Notes under the pieces: model-generated
What the model was told of the DNA's origin: nothing
Database searches by the model: none
The model's input: only the letters and a program-made list of their open reading frames with translations
Shown here: positions 1 to 5,087 of the stretch, piece by piece
Layout: every line of letters begins with the position of its first letter
How positions within the stretch are numbered: the stretch's first letter is position 1
NCBI GenBank assembly: GCA_031254905.1
Contig: JAIRTN010000148.1
Span: 1 to 5,268 of the forward strand
Length of the DNA stretch: 5,268 bases
Direction of reading: 5' to 3'
Source of the DNA: Coriobacteriales bacterium
GTDB lineage: Bacteria > Actinomycetota > Coriobacteriia > Coriobacteriales > UBA8131
Made by a program: the position numbers and the translations under genes

Positions 1-428
1 ATGGCGCCCTCGAAGTGCGCGTCTGTCTCCATGACGGCCGCGGCGCTGTCTTTGATGTTGCGAATGTCGTTGAGCGCGTCAAAGACGCGGAAGACGTCGA
101 TGCCGTTGCGGTGGGCCGCCTTGATGAAGCGGCTGACTATCTCTTGGGAATAATGATGGTAGCCAACGAGGTTTTGACCGCGCACGAGCATGGCAAGCGG
201 TGTTTTGGGACAATGTTTCTTGATTGCGCGCAGGCGCTCCCAAGGGTTTTCGTCCAGAAATCTCAGGCAGGTGTCAAAGGTTGCCCCGCCCCACGATTCG
301 ATGGCCCAGTATCCTACCTTATCCATCGCCGGCAGGATGGGAAGCATGTCGCCAATCTGCATCCGTGTTGCCCAAAGCGATTGATGCGCGTCACGAATAG
401 TCGTGTCCATGATGTGAAGGGTTCTCAT
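1..428 (-). CDS. oadA: Biotin-dependent carboxyltransferase, N-terminal part (oxaloacetate decarboxylase alpha / pyruvate carboxylase subunit B family), cut by window edge
   Basis: Reading the minus strand from the ATG at 428 gives 142 codons with no stop to the window edge, so the 3' part lies to the left. The protein starts MRTLHIMDTTIRDAHQSL and carries the family's N-terminal TIM-barrel signatures: RDAHQSLWATR (residues 12-22, with the metal-binding Asp13), ESWGGATFD (44-52), DENPWERLR (59-67), RGQNLVGYHHY (83-93) and DVFRVFDALND (111-121). Family members are about 450-600 residues and transfer carboxyl between biotin and pyruvate/oxaloacetate in the cytosol; some also end in a biotinyl domain. 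The start is supported by a strong ribosome site, AGGAGGTG, complementary to 431-438, two bases before the ATG. efp lies upstream on the same strand but 314 bp away with its own hairpin between, so separate transcription is likely. The visible part cannot separate a sodium-pump decarboxylase subunit, a pyruvate carboxylase B subunit and a transcarboxylase 5S subunit. The family call is firm and the symbol is provisional. Confidence 0.93.
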   Translation of the reverse strand, partial: MRTLHIMDTTIRDAHQSLWATRMQIGDMLPILPAMDKVGYWAIESWGGATFDTCLRFLDENPWERLRAIKKHCPKTPLAMLVRGQNLVGYHHYSQEIVSRFIKAAHRNGIDVFRVFDALNDIRNIKDSAAAVMETDAHFEGA

Positions 429-462
429 CGCACCTCCTTATTTCCGGTTTTCAAGAATACAA

Positions 463-496
463 ACGGGCTCCAACTGAGCAGAGCCCGTGACAGTTG
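463..496 (-). promoter_or_regulatory. Candidate attenuator hairpin in the oadA leader
   Basis: On the minus strand ACGGGCTC (488-481) and GAGCCCGT (470-463) form a perfect 8-bp GC-rich stem with a 10-base loop, followed directly by a T-rich run TTGTATTCTTG, which resembles a weak intrinsic terminator ahead of the oadA start. A second pairing, CAACTG (496-491) with CAGTTG (476-471), uses part of that loop and interleaves with the stem, so the two are likely to be mutually exclusive. This arrangement is typical of terminator/antiterminator control. The sequence shows the pairings; the regulatory role and any ligand are inference. Confidence 0.35.
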
Positions 497-512
497 TGGG
501 AACCTGTCGACG

Positions 513-518
513 ATTATA
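513..518 (-). promoter_or_regulatory. Candidate -10 box for oadA
   Basis: The minus strand reads a perfect TATAAT here. A start about seven bases downstream would give a leader of roughly 78 bases that begins before the 463-496 hairpin and includes the oadA ribosome site. No good -35 match (TTGACA) is seen 16-18 bases upstream, so the call rests on the -10 box and position only. Confidence 0.4.
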
Positions 519-706
519 CCGGAATCCAGCATCTTCGGATGGTCTCAGCCGTTAGCGATTCATCAACGGCGCGGTAAACGGTACGAATACGATTTACCGA
601 CACATCCGTGCTTGTTTCCGGCCCCCTTTCCTGTGTGTGGCGCTAGGATGGCTAGGGCCACTTCTCCTTGTACGTGCCGTTTGAGGTGCTGCGCTCCCCC
701 TCGTAT

Positions 707-733
707 GGTACGCAGTACGAGATACTGCGTACC
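707..733. repeat. Perfect 11-bp inverted repeat downstream of efp
   Basis: GGTACGCAGTA (707-717) and TACTGCGTACC (723-733) are exact reverse complements around a five-base loop. The hairpin lies ten bases past the efp stop, where a transcription end would be expected, but neither strand has a following T-tract, so it is not a standard intrinsic terminator. The eight bases CGCAGTAC recur at 736-743, running into the efp stop codon, making a third, direct copy of the arm core. It may be an RNA 3'-end stabiliser, a protein-binding palindrome or a repeat element. Confidence 0.7.
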
Positions 734-742
734 CGCGCAGTA

Positions 743-1303
743 CTAGACCCGCGTGATATAGCGTGCGTCGCGGGTGTCTATCCTCAGTACGTCGCCGTTA
801 TTGACGAACATCGGAACCTGTACCACCGCCCCTGTCTCAAGGGTTGCGGGCTTCGTCCCACCTTGAACGGTGTCCCCCTTAAAGCCCGGCTCGGTTTCGG
901 TGACTTCCAACTCAACGAACATCGGAGCCTCAACACCAATCAACTCCTCGCCAGCGTACTGGAGGCTCGCCACGTCGTTCTCCTTAAGCCAGCGCGCGGC
1001 ATCTCCCACCACAGCCGACGTAAGCGCAATCTGCTCGTAGGTTTCGTTGTCCATAAAATGGAAGTCGTCGCCGTCGGCATAGAGGAACTGCATGTCGCGT
1101 GTCTCCATGCGTATCTCATCGAACTTCTCGCCGGAGCGAAAGGTTATGTCGTTAACACGGCCGGTACGGATGTCGCGAACCTTCGTGCGAACAAAGGCAC
1201 CGCCCTTGCCGGGCTTGACATGTTGAAACTCGATGATGATATAGGGCTTACCTTCAATCAGAATGGCCTTGCCGTTCTTGAAGTCTGCGGTAGAAATCGC
1301 CAC
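743..1303 (-). CDS. efp: Translation elongation factor P
   Basis: EF-P binds stalled ribosomes between the P and E sites and promotes peptide bonds in polyproline stretches. From a GTG start at 1303 the product is 186 residues, the usual EF-P length, beginning (M)AISTADFKNGKAI. It has the N-terminal KOW-like domain (about 1-62) with the tip loop VKPGKGGAF (29-37), where Lys33 is the position modified in many species; a middle OB domain (about 65-125); and a C-terminal OB domain with the family stretch EPGFKGDTVQGGTKPATLE and the ending DARYITRV. The frame can be extended to an ATG at 1339, but those 12 extra residues are not typical of the family and that ATG lies inside a TATAAT box. The GTG has a ribosome site AAAGGA (complement of 1310-1315) six bases away. 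No lysine-modifying enzyme gene is in the window. Confidence 0.96.
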   Translation of the reverse strand: MAISTADFKNGKAILIEGKPYIIIEFQHVKPGKGGAFVRTKVRDIRTGRVNDITFRSGEKFDEIRMETRDMQFLYADGDDFHFMDNETYEQIALTSAVVGDAARWLKENDVASLQYAGEELIGVEAPMFVELEVTETEPGFKGDTVQGGTKPATLETGAVVQVPMFVNNGDVLRIDTRDARYITRV

Positions 1304-1309
1304 GTATCT

Positions 1310-1343
1310 TCCTTTCTCAGTGCGTATGGTGCCCTCCATTATA
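1310..1343 (-). promoter_or_regulatory. Candidate efp promoter (-10 box) and ribosome binding site
   Basis: The minus strand has a perfect TATAAT at 1343-1338. Transcription from it would start near 1331, downstream of the in-frame ATG at 1339-1337, leaving a leader of about 28 bases with the ribosome site AAAGGA (1315-1310) six bases before GTG 1303. This supports the shorter protein. No clear -35 element is visible at normal spacing. Confidence 0.5.
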
Positions 1344-1366
1344 AAGGAAACACCAAAACCCTGCTT

Positions 1367-1473
1367 CCGTCATTGCCCCGGCTGTCATTTCGAACGAATG
1401 TGAGAAATCTAGTCGTGCGGATGGCATCTGGTCATCCCTTATGCGAACATGGTGGCGCAAGAGGGTGTGGCGA
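1367..1473 (+). repeat. Dispersed repeat, copy A (full-length 88-bp unit at 1386-1473, with extra head at 1367-1385)
   Basis: The 88-bp unit starts CATTTCGA and includes GAGAAATCTAGTC (1402-1414), GCGGATGGCATC (1417-1428), GGTCAT (1430-1435), TTATGCG (1439-1445) and GGCGCAAGAGGGTGTG (1454-1469). It matches the reverse complement of 4844-4758 at about 71 of 88 positions with one single-base gap. The preceding CCGTCATTGCC (1367-1377) matches the head of the copy at 5032-5084, so two head types seem to be joined here. The element lies in the gap between the reductase stop and efp and has no coding frame of its own. It is probably a REP-like or non-autonomous mobile repeat. Confidence 0.8.
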
Positions 1474-1520
1474 ATACGCCGCCCGCTGAAGCGCTCCGGT
1501 GCTGCGCCACTCCCATGCCC

Positions 1521-2654
1521 TCAGCCGAACAGGCTATCTACTTCTTCGAGGAGTTTTATGATGGGCAGATTCTGGGGGCAGATGCTCTCGCAACTGGCGC
1601 AGACAACACAGTCCCTCGGTGCCGAGGCTCCTCCCGCCGCCACGTTAAACTGGTGCTGACAGAGAACCTTCGATGAATAGACCCTGTAGTCGTCGAGTAT
1701 CCTCAAAAACTCGGGGATGTTGATTCTTGCGGGACAGCCGGCACGGCAGTAGCCGCAGGCAGTGCAACCTGTGGTGCCCCGCGCGGCGAGCGTCGCCCGT
1801 ACCTCCTCGAGTTTCTCACGCTCAACCTCATCAAGCGGCGCAAACGCGTCAAAGGTCTTGATGTTGTCCTCAAGCTGCTCCTCGGTGCCCATGCCGCTGA
1901 GGATGGCAAGAACGCCCTCCAAGGAGGCGAGGTACCTAAAGGCCCACGAGGCAATCGAGGCATCGGGCCTCTGCTCGAGCAAAGGACGCACGATGTCCTC
2001 GCCCATATCCGCAAGGCCTCCGCCCTTCACCGGTTCCATGATGATGACGGGTTTGTTGTGCTTACGTGCCACCTCATAATTGGCGGCCGACTGAACCTTT
2101 GGCGAATCCCAGTCAACATAGTTAATCTGAAGCTGGACAAACTCAACTTCGGGTTGCTCGGTAAGAATGCGGTCGAGCACATCGGCGGTGTCGTGGAAGG
2201 AAAAGCCGATATGCCGCGCCCTGCCGCTTTTCTTGAGCGCCTTTAAGAAGTCCCAAACGCCCAACTCCACGCAGCGTTCATAGCCCGAAGCGCTGAGACT
2301 GTGGGCGAGGTAGAAGTCGAAGTATTCAACGCCCGCGCGCTCAAGCGACGTGGAGAATAACTCCTCCAAATCCTCGTGTTTCTCCGCCTTCCAGTACGGC
2401 AGTTTGTCCGCAAGGAAGAAGTCCTCGCGCGGATGCCGCTTCACAAGGGCCTCGCGCGCGGCCTCCTCCGAGGCGCCGTCGTTGTAGACGTAGGCGGTGT
2501 CGAAATAGCGATAGCCCGCCGCCAAAAAACAATCGACCATCCCCTTGAGCCGTTCAACATCGAGGGGGTTTTCGCGCACATTGTCAATTTTAGGAAGCCT
2601 CATAAGGCCAAAGCCTAATTTGGGGATACGCTCTCCCCCGAATTCCTCACCCAT
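1521..2654 (-). CDS. Aldo/keto reductase with C-terminal two-[4Fe-4S] ferredoxin domain (COG1453-type)
   Basis: From ATG 2654 the product is 377 residues. Residues 10-290 form an aldo/keto reductase TIM barrel: PKLGFGLMRLP (11-21), YRYFDTAYVY (48-57) and the likely catalytic tetrad Asp52, Tyr57, Lys84 (ADKLP) and His118 (YLAHS). A nucleotide-binding stretch is suggested by ILSGMGTEEQLEDN (251-264). The C-terminus has two C-x2-C-x2-C-x3-C-P clusters, Cys297/300/303/307 and Cys349/352/355/359, for two [4Fe-4S] centres. The family is predicted to be cytosolic oxidoreductases linking a carbonyl or alcohol substrate to ferredoxin-type electron flow; the substrate is unknown. The start at 2654 fits the usual N-terminus and has GAGG four bases upstream. 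The frame stays open upstream to an ATG at 2828 (435 residues) through a repeat array, so a 58-residue extension is possible. The membrane protein gene is divergent. Confidence 0.93.
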   Translation of the reverse strand: MGEEFGGERIPKLGFGLMRLPKIDNVRENPLDVERLKGMVDCFLAAGYRYFDTAYVYNDGASEEAAREALVKRHPREDFFLADKLPYWKAEKHEDLEELFSTSLERAGVEYFDFYLAHSLSASGYERCVELGVWDFLKALKKSGRARHIGFSFHDTADVLDRILTEQPEVEFVQLQINYVDWDSPKVQSAANYEVARKHNKPVIIMEPVKGGGLADMGEDIVRPLLEQRPDASIASWAFRYLASLEGVLAILSGMGTEEQLEDNIKTFDAFAPLDEVEREKLEEVRATLAARGTTGCTACGYCRAGCPARINIPEFLRILDDYRVYSSKVLCQHQFNVAAGGASAPRDCVVCASCESICPQNLPIIKLLEEVDSLFG

Positions 2655-2662
2655 GATTCCTC

Positions 2663-2830
2663 GCTTCCGCTCCAGATACTGCTCCAGATACTGCTCCAGT
2701 TTCCAATCCCAATTCCGCTCCCGCATTCTGTTCCAACAGGCCGCAGCAGATTCCGCTCCCGCATTCGTACCCCAGATTCTGCTCCAACAGGCCGCAGCAG
2801 ATTCCGCTCTAACATTCCGCTCCCGCATTC
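2663..2830. repeat. Array of degenerate GGAGCGGAAT units with nested 12-bp and 51-bp tandem repeats
   Basis: On the plus strand ATTCCGCTCC occurs exactly at 2712-2721, 2750-2759 and 2814-2823, with near copies at 2676-2685, 2688-2697, 2725-2734, 2776-2785 and 2801-2810, and weaker ones at 2663-2673 and around 2700-2710. Higher-order repeats are nested in it: GCTCCAGATACT is tandem at 2669-2692 with a partial third copy, and a 26-base block at 2733-2758 is repeated exactly at 2784-2809, a 51-bp period. The array starts a few bases upstream of the reductase ATG at 2654 and ends at the alternative ATG at 2828. It reads without stops in the reductase frame, where the 51-bp period gives a repeat of 17 residues containing AESAAACW. 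It may be a minisatellite, a multi-site operator or a coding extension. Confidence 0.85.
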
Positions 2831-2930
2831 ATACCCCACTTCCCCTTCCATTCTAGCGCAAAACCCTCTACTATCTTTCTATAGTGACGAGCGTGCGGCC
2901 ACCGATGCGCCACGCGCGCAAAAACAGGGT
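2831..2930. other. Divergent promoter region between the reductase and membrane protein genes
   Basis: About 100 bp separate the repeat array from the membrane protein start, and both genes read outward, so promoters for both are expected here. Candidates are weak: TATAGT at 2880-2885 on the plus strand and TAGAAT (complement of 2850-2855) on the minus strand. Neither has a good -35 at 16-18 bases. No clear operator palindrome is seen. Confidence 0.3.
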
Positions 2931-4601
2931 TTGGACGGTTACGCTTTGCCAAAACGCACCGGACAAAAGTGGAAAATCACAGCCATCAAGCGCCGGGCGC
3001 GACAACCCCTGCGACGCAATTTTGCCGTTTGTTTCCTCGCCTGCCTCGTGCTCGGCTTCATCACCGCCAATCCCTCCGCCCTCAGCGACAACGCCAACGC
3101 CTCCATGCGCCTGCTGGAATCCGTCGGCGAAATCGCGCCGGACACACCGCTTGCCTCGGCCGCCGACAACGTGCTCAGCTTCCTCAACGGCATCAAAGCG
3201 GCAACCTCGCTGGGCTCCGATTCCTCTGCCGGCGTCATCTCGACGATTTACACGGGCGTCAGAAGCGCCGACAGCCCGGGCGGCGCCTTCCTCAACTTCA
3301 TCAACTCAAGCGTGTTCGGCAACCAACTCAGCCGTGGCCTCATAAACGGCATGGGCATCATAACGACCGTCATGCTCTTTCTTTTCATCAGCGAAATCCT
3401 CGTCATCGGCTCCTACCGCCTCTTTCTCGAAAACCGCCTCTACCCTCGCACATCGCTCTCGCGCATCTTCTTCGTCTACCAGCTACGCAGGGTGTTTCCT
3501 GCGGTACGCGTCGTGTTCTCCCGCTACCTCCGCCTCTCGCTGTGGGCGCTGACCATCGTGGGGCTGCCCCTCAAATACTACTCCTACTACCTCGTGCCCC
3601 TCATCCAAGCGGAAAACCCCGGCATCGCGTCGCGCACCATCTTCAAACTGTCGGAAAGCATGATGCGCGGACACCGTTTCCACACCTTTCTACTCGACCT
3701 GAGTTTCATCGGCTGGGGCCTCCTCTCGCTTCTCACCCTCGGCATCGTCGGCTACGTCTGGCTCAACCCCTTCCGCACGGCCACGCAGGCGGAACTATAC
3801 GCAACGCTGCGCGCTCAGGCGCTGCAAAAGAAGCTGGCGGGCACGGAATACCTCCAAGACGAGGCGCTGTTTGCCATACAGACGGAGGCTACTGACGCGA
3901 AAGCAGAAAAAGAAGGGATTAAGGGGGATAAGGTCGCAGCCGAAGCGCCTCAAACGTATCCCTTTATCCTCCGACACCCCCTTGAACAGCGCATACACAG
4001 CCAGATGACCATCGAGTTGCGCGAGCGTTATTCACTCATCAATCTGCTGCTCATGTTCTTTTTGTTCTCCTTCATCGGCTGGGCATGGGAATGTGCCATT
4101 GCCTTTCTCCAGAGCGGCACCTTCATCAACCGTGGCTCGATGTACGGGCCGTGGATACCGATATATGGGCTGGGAGGCGTGGCGATTCTCGTGTTCCTCA
4201 ACCGCTTCAATAAACAACCGCTGCTCTGCTTTTTTGCGATTATCGCGCTTTGCGGCGTCATCGAGTACGCCGGCGCGACCATCGTCTGGAACCTGCGCCA
4301 CATTAAATACTGGGATTACAGCGGCTACTTCTTCAACATTCAAGGACGAATCTGCCTAGAGGGACTTTTGGCCTTCGGCATCCTCGGCATGGCAGGGCTC
4401 TACTTCATCGCACCCATAACCGACGCCCTGCTTCAGACAGTTCCGCGCACATGGCGCGAGCGAGTGTGCGTCCTACTCGTCGCGGCCTTCGGTGCCGACT
4501 TCGTTATCACAACCATTCTCCCCCGCACAGGCACAGGCATCACAACCACCGTCCTCTCCACCCCACCCCCCGACTCCATCTCTCACCCCAAGCGCCTATA
4601 A
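2931..4601 (+). CDS. Two-domain membrane protein: DUF975-like N-terminal domain fused to PF06541 (putative ABC transporter permease, CmpB-like)
   Basis: The 556-residue product has a basic N-terminus (KWKITAIKRRARQPLRRN, 13-30) and then membrane segments at about 31-46, 139-162, 197-224 and 251-276. The stretch SESMMRGHRFHTFLLDLSF (241-259), WGLLSLLTLGIVGYVWLNP (262-280) and ATQAELYATLR (284-294) matches the DUF975 pattern. A charged linker (about 300-365, Lys/Glu/Ala-rich) leads to a second domain with segments at about 368-394, 408-424, 430-452, 475-495 and 511-530. There SFIGWAWECAI (380-390), FINRGSMYGPWIPIYGLGG (398-416) and YWDYSGYFFNIQGRICLEG (460-478) fit PF06541. Neither domain has a firmly known function and no ATPase gene is adjacent, so 'ABC permease' is a family label only. 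The start is uncertain: TTG 2931 is the only usable start before the first membrane segment and has no well-spaced ribosome site. The C-terminus is proline/threonine-rich. Confidence 0.88.
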   Translation: MDGYALPKRTGQKWKITAIKRRARQPLRRNFAVCFLACLVLGFITANPSALSDNANASMRLLESVGEIAPDTPLASAADNVLSFLNGIKAATSLGSDSSAGVISTIYTGVRSADSPGGAFLNFINSSVFGNQLSRGLINGMGIITTVMLFLFISEILVIGSYRLFLENRLYPRTSLSRIFFVYQLRRVFPAVRVVFSRYLRLSLWALTIVGLPLKYYSYYLVPLIQAENPGIASRTIFKLSESMMRGHRFHTFLLDLSFIGWGLLSLLTLGIVGYVWLNPFRTATQAELYATLRAQALQKKLAGTEYLQDEALFAIQTEATDAKAEKEGIKGDKVAAEAPQTYPFILRHPLEQRIHSQMTIELRERYSLINLLLMFFLFSFIGWAWECAIAFLQSGTFINRGSMYGPWIPIYGLGGVAILVFLNRFNKQPLLCFFAIIALCGVIEYAGATIVWNLRHIKYWDYSGYFFNIQGRICLEGLLAFGILGMAGLYFIAPITDALLQTVPRTWRERVCVLLVAAFGADFVITTILPRTGTGITTTVLSTPPPDSISHPKRL

Positions 4602-4757
4602 CCCCGCGAGCGCCTACACCCTGTCATCGTGTACATGAGGCATCCGCTATGCGTCTGCCCGCGGTTATACTCGCGCCGGGCTATACGCCTCGGCGCCTTT
4701 CCTCTCACACCCGCTAGGGTAATGCCCCGTAACCCGGCGTTCCCACATGGCCATGGC

Positions 4758-4844
4758 TCGTCACACCCTCTTGCGCCGCAACCTCCGCATAAGAAATGAC
4801 CCGATGCCATCCGTGAGACTGGATTTCTCGCGTTGCTCGAAATG
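4758..4844 (-). repeat. Dispersed repeat, copy B (full-length, inverted relative to copy A)
   Basis: Read on the minus strand from 4844 this 87-bp unit starts CATTTCGAGC and shares with copy A GAGAAATC, CGGATGGCATC, GGTCAT, TTATGCG and the 16-base run GGCGCAAGAGGGTGTG. The differences cluster in the spacer between TTATGCG and GGCG. At its head ATTTC and GAAAT can pair as ATTTC-GA-GC / GC-GA-GAAAT, a stem with tandem G-A mismatches. Like copy A it lies past the 3' end of a gene with its GGCGCAAG end towards that gene. Confidence 0.8.
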
Positions 4845-4878
4845 GCGGTTTGACCTGCGAGTATCTCTCAGGTTGTCA

Positions 4879-4909
4879 TTAGCGCGACATGCTCTTTTTA
4901 TCGCGCTAA
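4879..4909. repeat. 9-bp perfect inverted repeat
   Basis: TTAGCGCGA (4879-4887) and TCGCGCTAA (4901-4909) pair perfectly around a 13-base loop containing a CTTTTTA run. It is preceded by GTCA and followed shortly by CCAGTC (4915-4920), the same order as in the repeat at 5032-5084 (GTCATT, stem, AAT, CCAGTC), so it may be another divergent member of that family. Confidence 0.7.
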
Positions 4910-4910
4910 C

Positions 4911-4955
4911 AAGGCCAGTCAAGGCCAAAGAGCGAAGCGTGCCTTGACAGGCCTT
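4911..4955. repeat. 15-base inverted repeat with one mismatch
   Basis: AAGGCCAGTCAAGGC (4911-4925) and GCCTTGACAGGCCTT (4941-4955) are reverse complements except for one A-A mismatch, around a 15-base loop. This is the longest hairpin in the window and would form a stable structure in RNA from either strand. There is no T-tract next to it (only CTTTC follows on the plus strand), so it is not a clear terminator. It touches the repeats on both sides. Confidence 0.75.
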
Positions 4956-5010
4956 CTTTCGACCGAAGCCGAAGGCGTAGAGAGAAATCCAGTCTTGCGG
5001 CTGCGAGCCG
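4956..5010 (+). repeat. Dispersed repeat, copy C (variant with longer head)
   Basis: CTTTCGACCGAAG (4956-4968) followed by GAGAAATCCAGTCTTGCGG (4982-5000) corresponds to the TTTCGA...GAGAAATCCAGTC core of copies A and B with extra bases in the head loop. Instead of the GGATGGCATC tail it continues into a small hairpin, CGGCT-GCG-AGCCG (4998-5010). It is best read as a partial, diverged member of the same family. Confidence 0.65.
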
Positions 5011-5031
5011 AATCATTCCTTTATCCCTTAT

Positions 5032-5084
5032 CCCGTCATTGCCGGACTTGTTCCGGCAATCCAGTCTCGCGGATGGCATCGGGA
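5032..5084 (+). repeat. Dispersed repeat, copy D (hairpin-headed)
   Basis: CCCGTCATT is followed by a perfect 9-bp hairpin, ATTGCCGGA (5038-5046) / TCCGGCAAT (5052-5060), with a five-base loop. The tail CCAGTCTCGCGGATGGCATC (5061-5080) and GGG is nearly the same as in copies A and B. The head resembles short palindromic extragenic repeats (GTCATTGCCGG...CCGGCAATCCAG) seen in many bacterial genomes. It ends three bases from the stop codon of the minus-strand gene at 5088. Confidence 0.8.
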
Positions 5085-5087
5085 AGA

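Larger units (their letters stand above)
429..742. other. Intergenic region between efp and oadA with several hairpins
   Basis: This 314-bp gap has no convincing coding frame. From right to left on the minus strand it holds an 11-bp perfect inverted repeat just after efp (707-733), inverted repeats CGGTAAA 572-578 / TTTACCG 593-599 and GCCGTT 548-553 / AACGGC 565-570, a small CATC-TTCG-GATG hairpin (530-541), a TATAAT-like box (513-518), a hairpin with a competing pairing (463-496) and the oadA ribosome site (431-438). If the TATAAT box is used, the two middle hairpins are upstream of transcription and would be DNA-level sites or remnants of repeats. No tRNA or known riboswitch fold was recognised. 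Confidence 0.6.
4602..5087. other. 486-bp repeat-rich intergenic region
   Basis: No open frame here has protein-like composition or an acceptable start, and the frames that are open cross the repeats listed below. From 4602 to about 4757 only short GC-rich self-complementary bits are seen, for example CGCG 4660-4663 / 4672-4675, with no T-tract that would mark a terminator of the membrane protein gene. From 4758 to 5084 nearly every base lies in an inverted repeat or a copy of the dispersed repeat family. This looks like a site where repeat elements have accumulated between the ends of two converging genes. Confidence 0.7.

Noticed and set aside
463..496. H-type pseudoknot in the oadA leader
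   Set aside because: The two helices interleave, but there is no base left between the 3' strand of the first and the 3' strand of the second helix to span the groove, so alternative pairing is more plausible.
15..746. Long plus-strand open frame opposite oadA and the intergenic region
   Set aside because: It is antisense to a clear carboxyltransferase gene, has a low-complexity Cys/Arg-rich tail and no recognisable domain.
668..1489. 273-residue plus-strand open frame covering efp
   Set aside because: It mirrors the efp coding strand and runs on into repeat copy A; efp on the other strand is unmistakable.
2663..2830. CRISPR array
   Set aside because: The units are short, degenerate and nested with 12-bp and 51-bp periods. 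There are no unique spacers of regular length and no cas gene is visible.
2615..2851. Minus-strand open frame starting MEGEVGYECGSG across the repeat array
   Set aside because: It overlaps the reductase start in another frame. Its openness is explained by the repeat composition, which avoids stops in more than one frame.
2969..3895. 308-residue plus-strand open frame inside the membrane protein gene
   Set aside because: It is Arg/Pro/His/Gln-rich with no domain, typical of an off-frame reading of GC-rich coding DNA; the frame from 2931 has membrane segments and family motifs.
1386..4844. Composite transposon or insertion sequence bounded by the inverted repeats
   Set aside because: Neither gene between the repeats is a transposase or recombinase and no flanking target duplication was seen, so only the repeat pair is reported.
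4747..4947. 66-residue plus-strand open frame downstream of the membrane protein
   Set aside because: It lies across repeat copy B and two hairpins, and its Arg/Leu-rich product has no recognisable feature.
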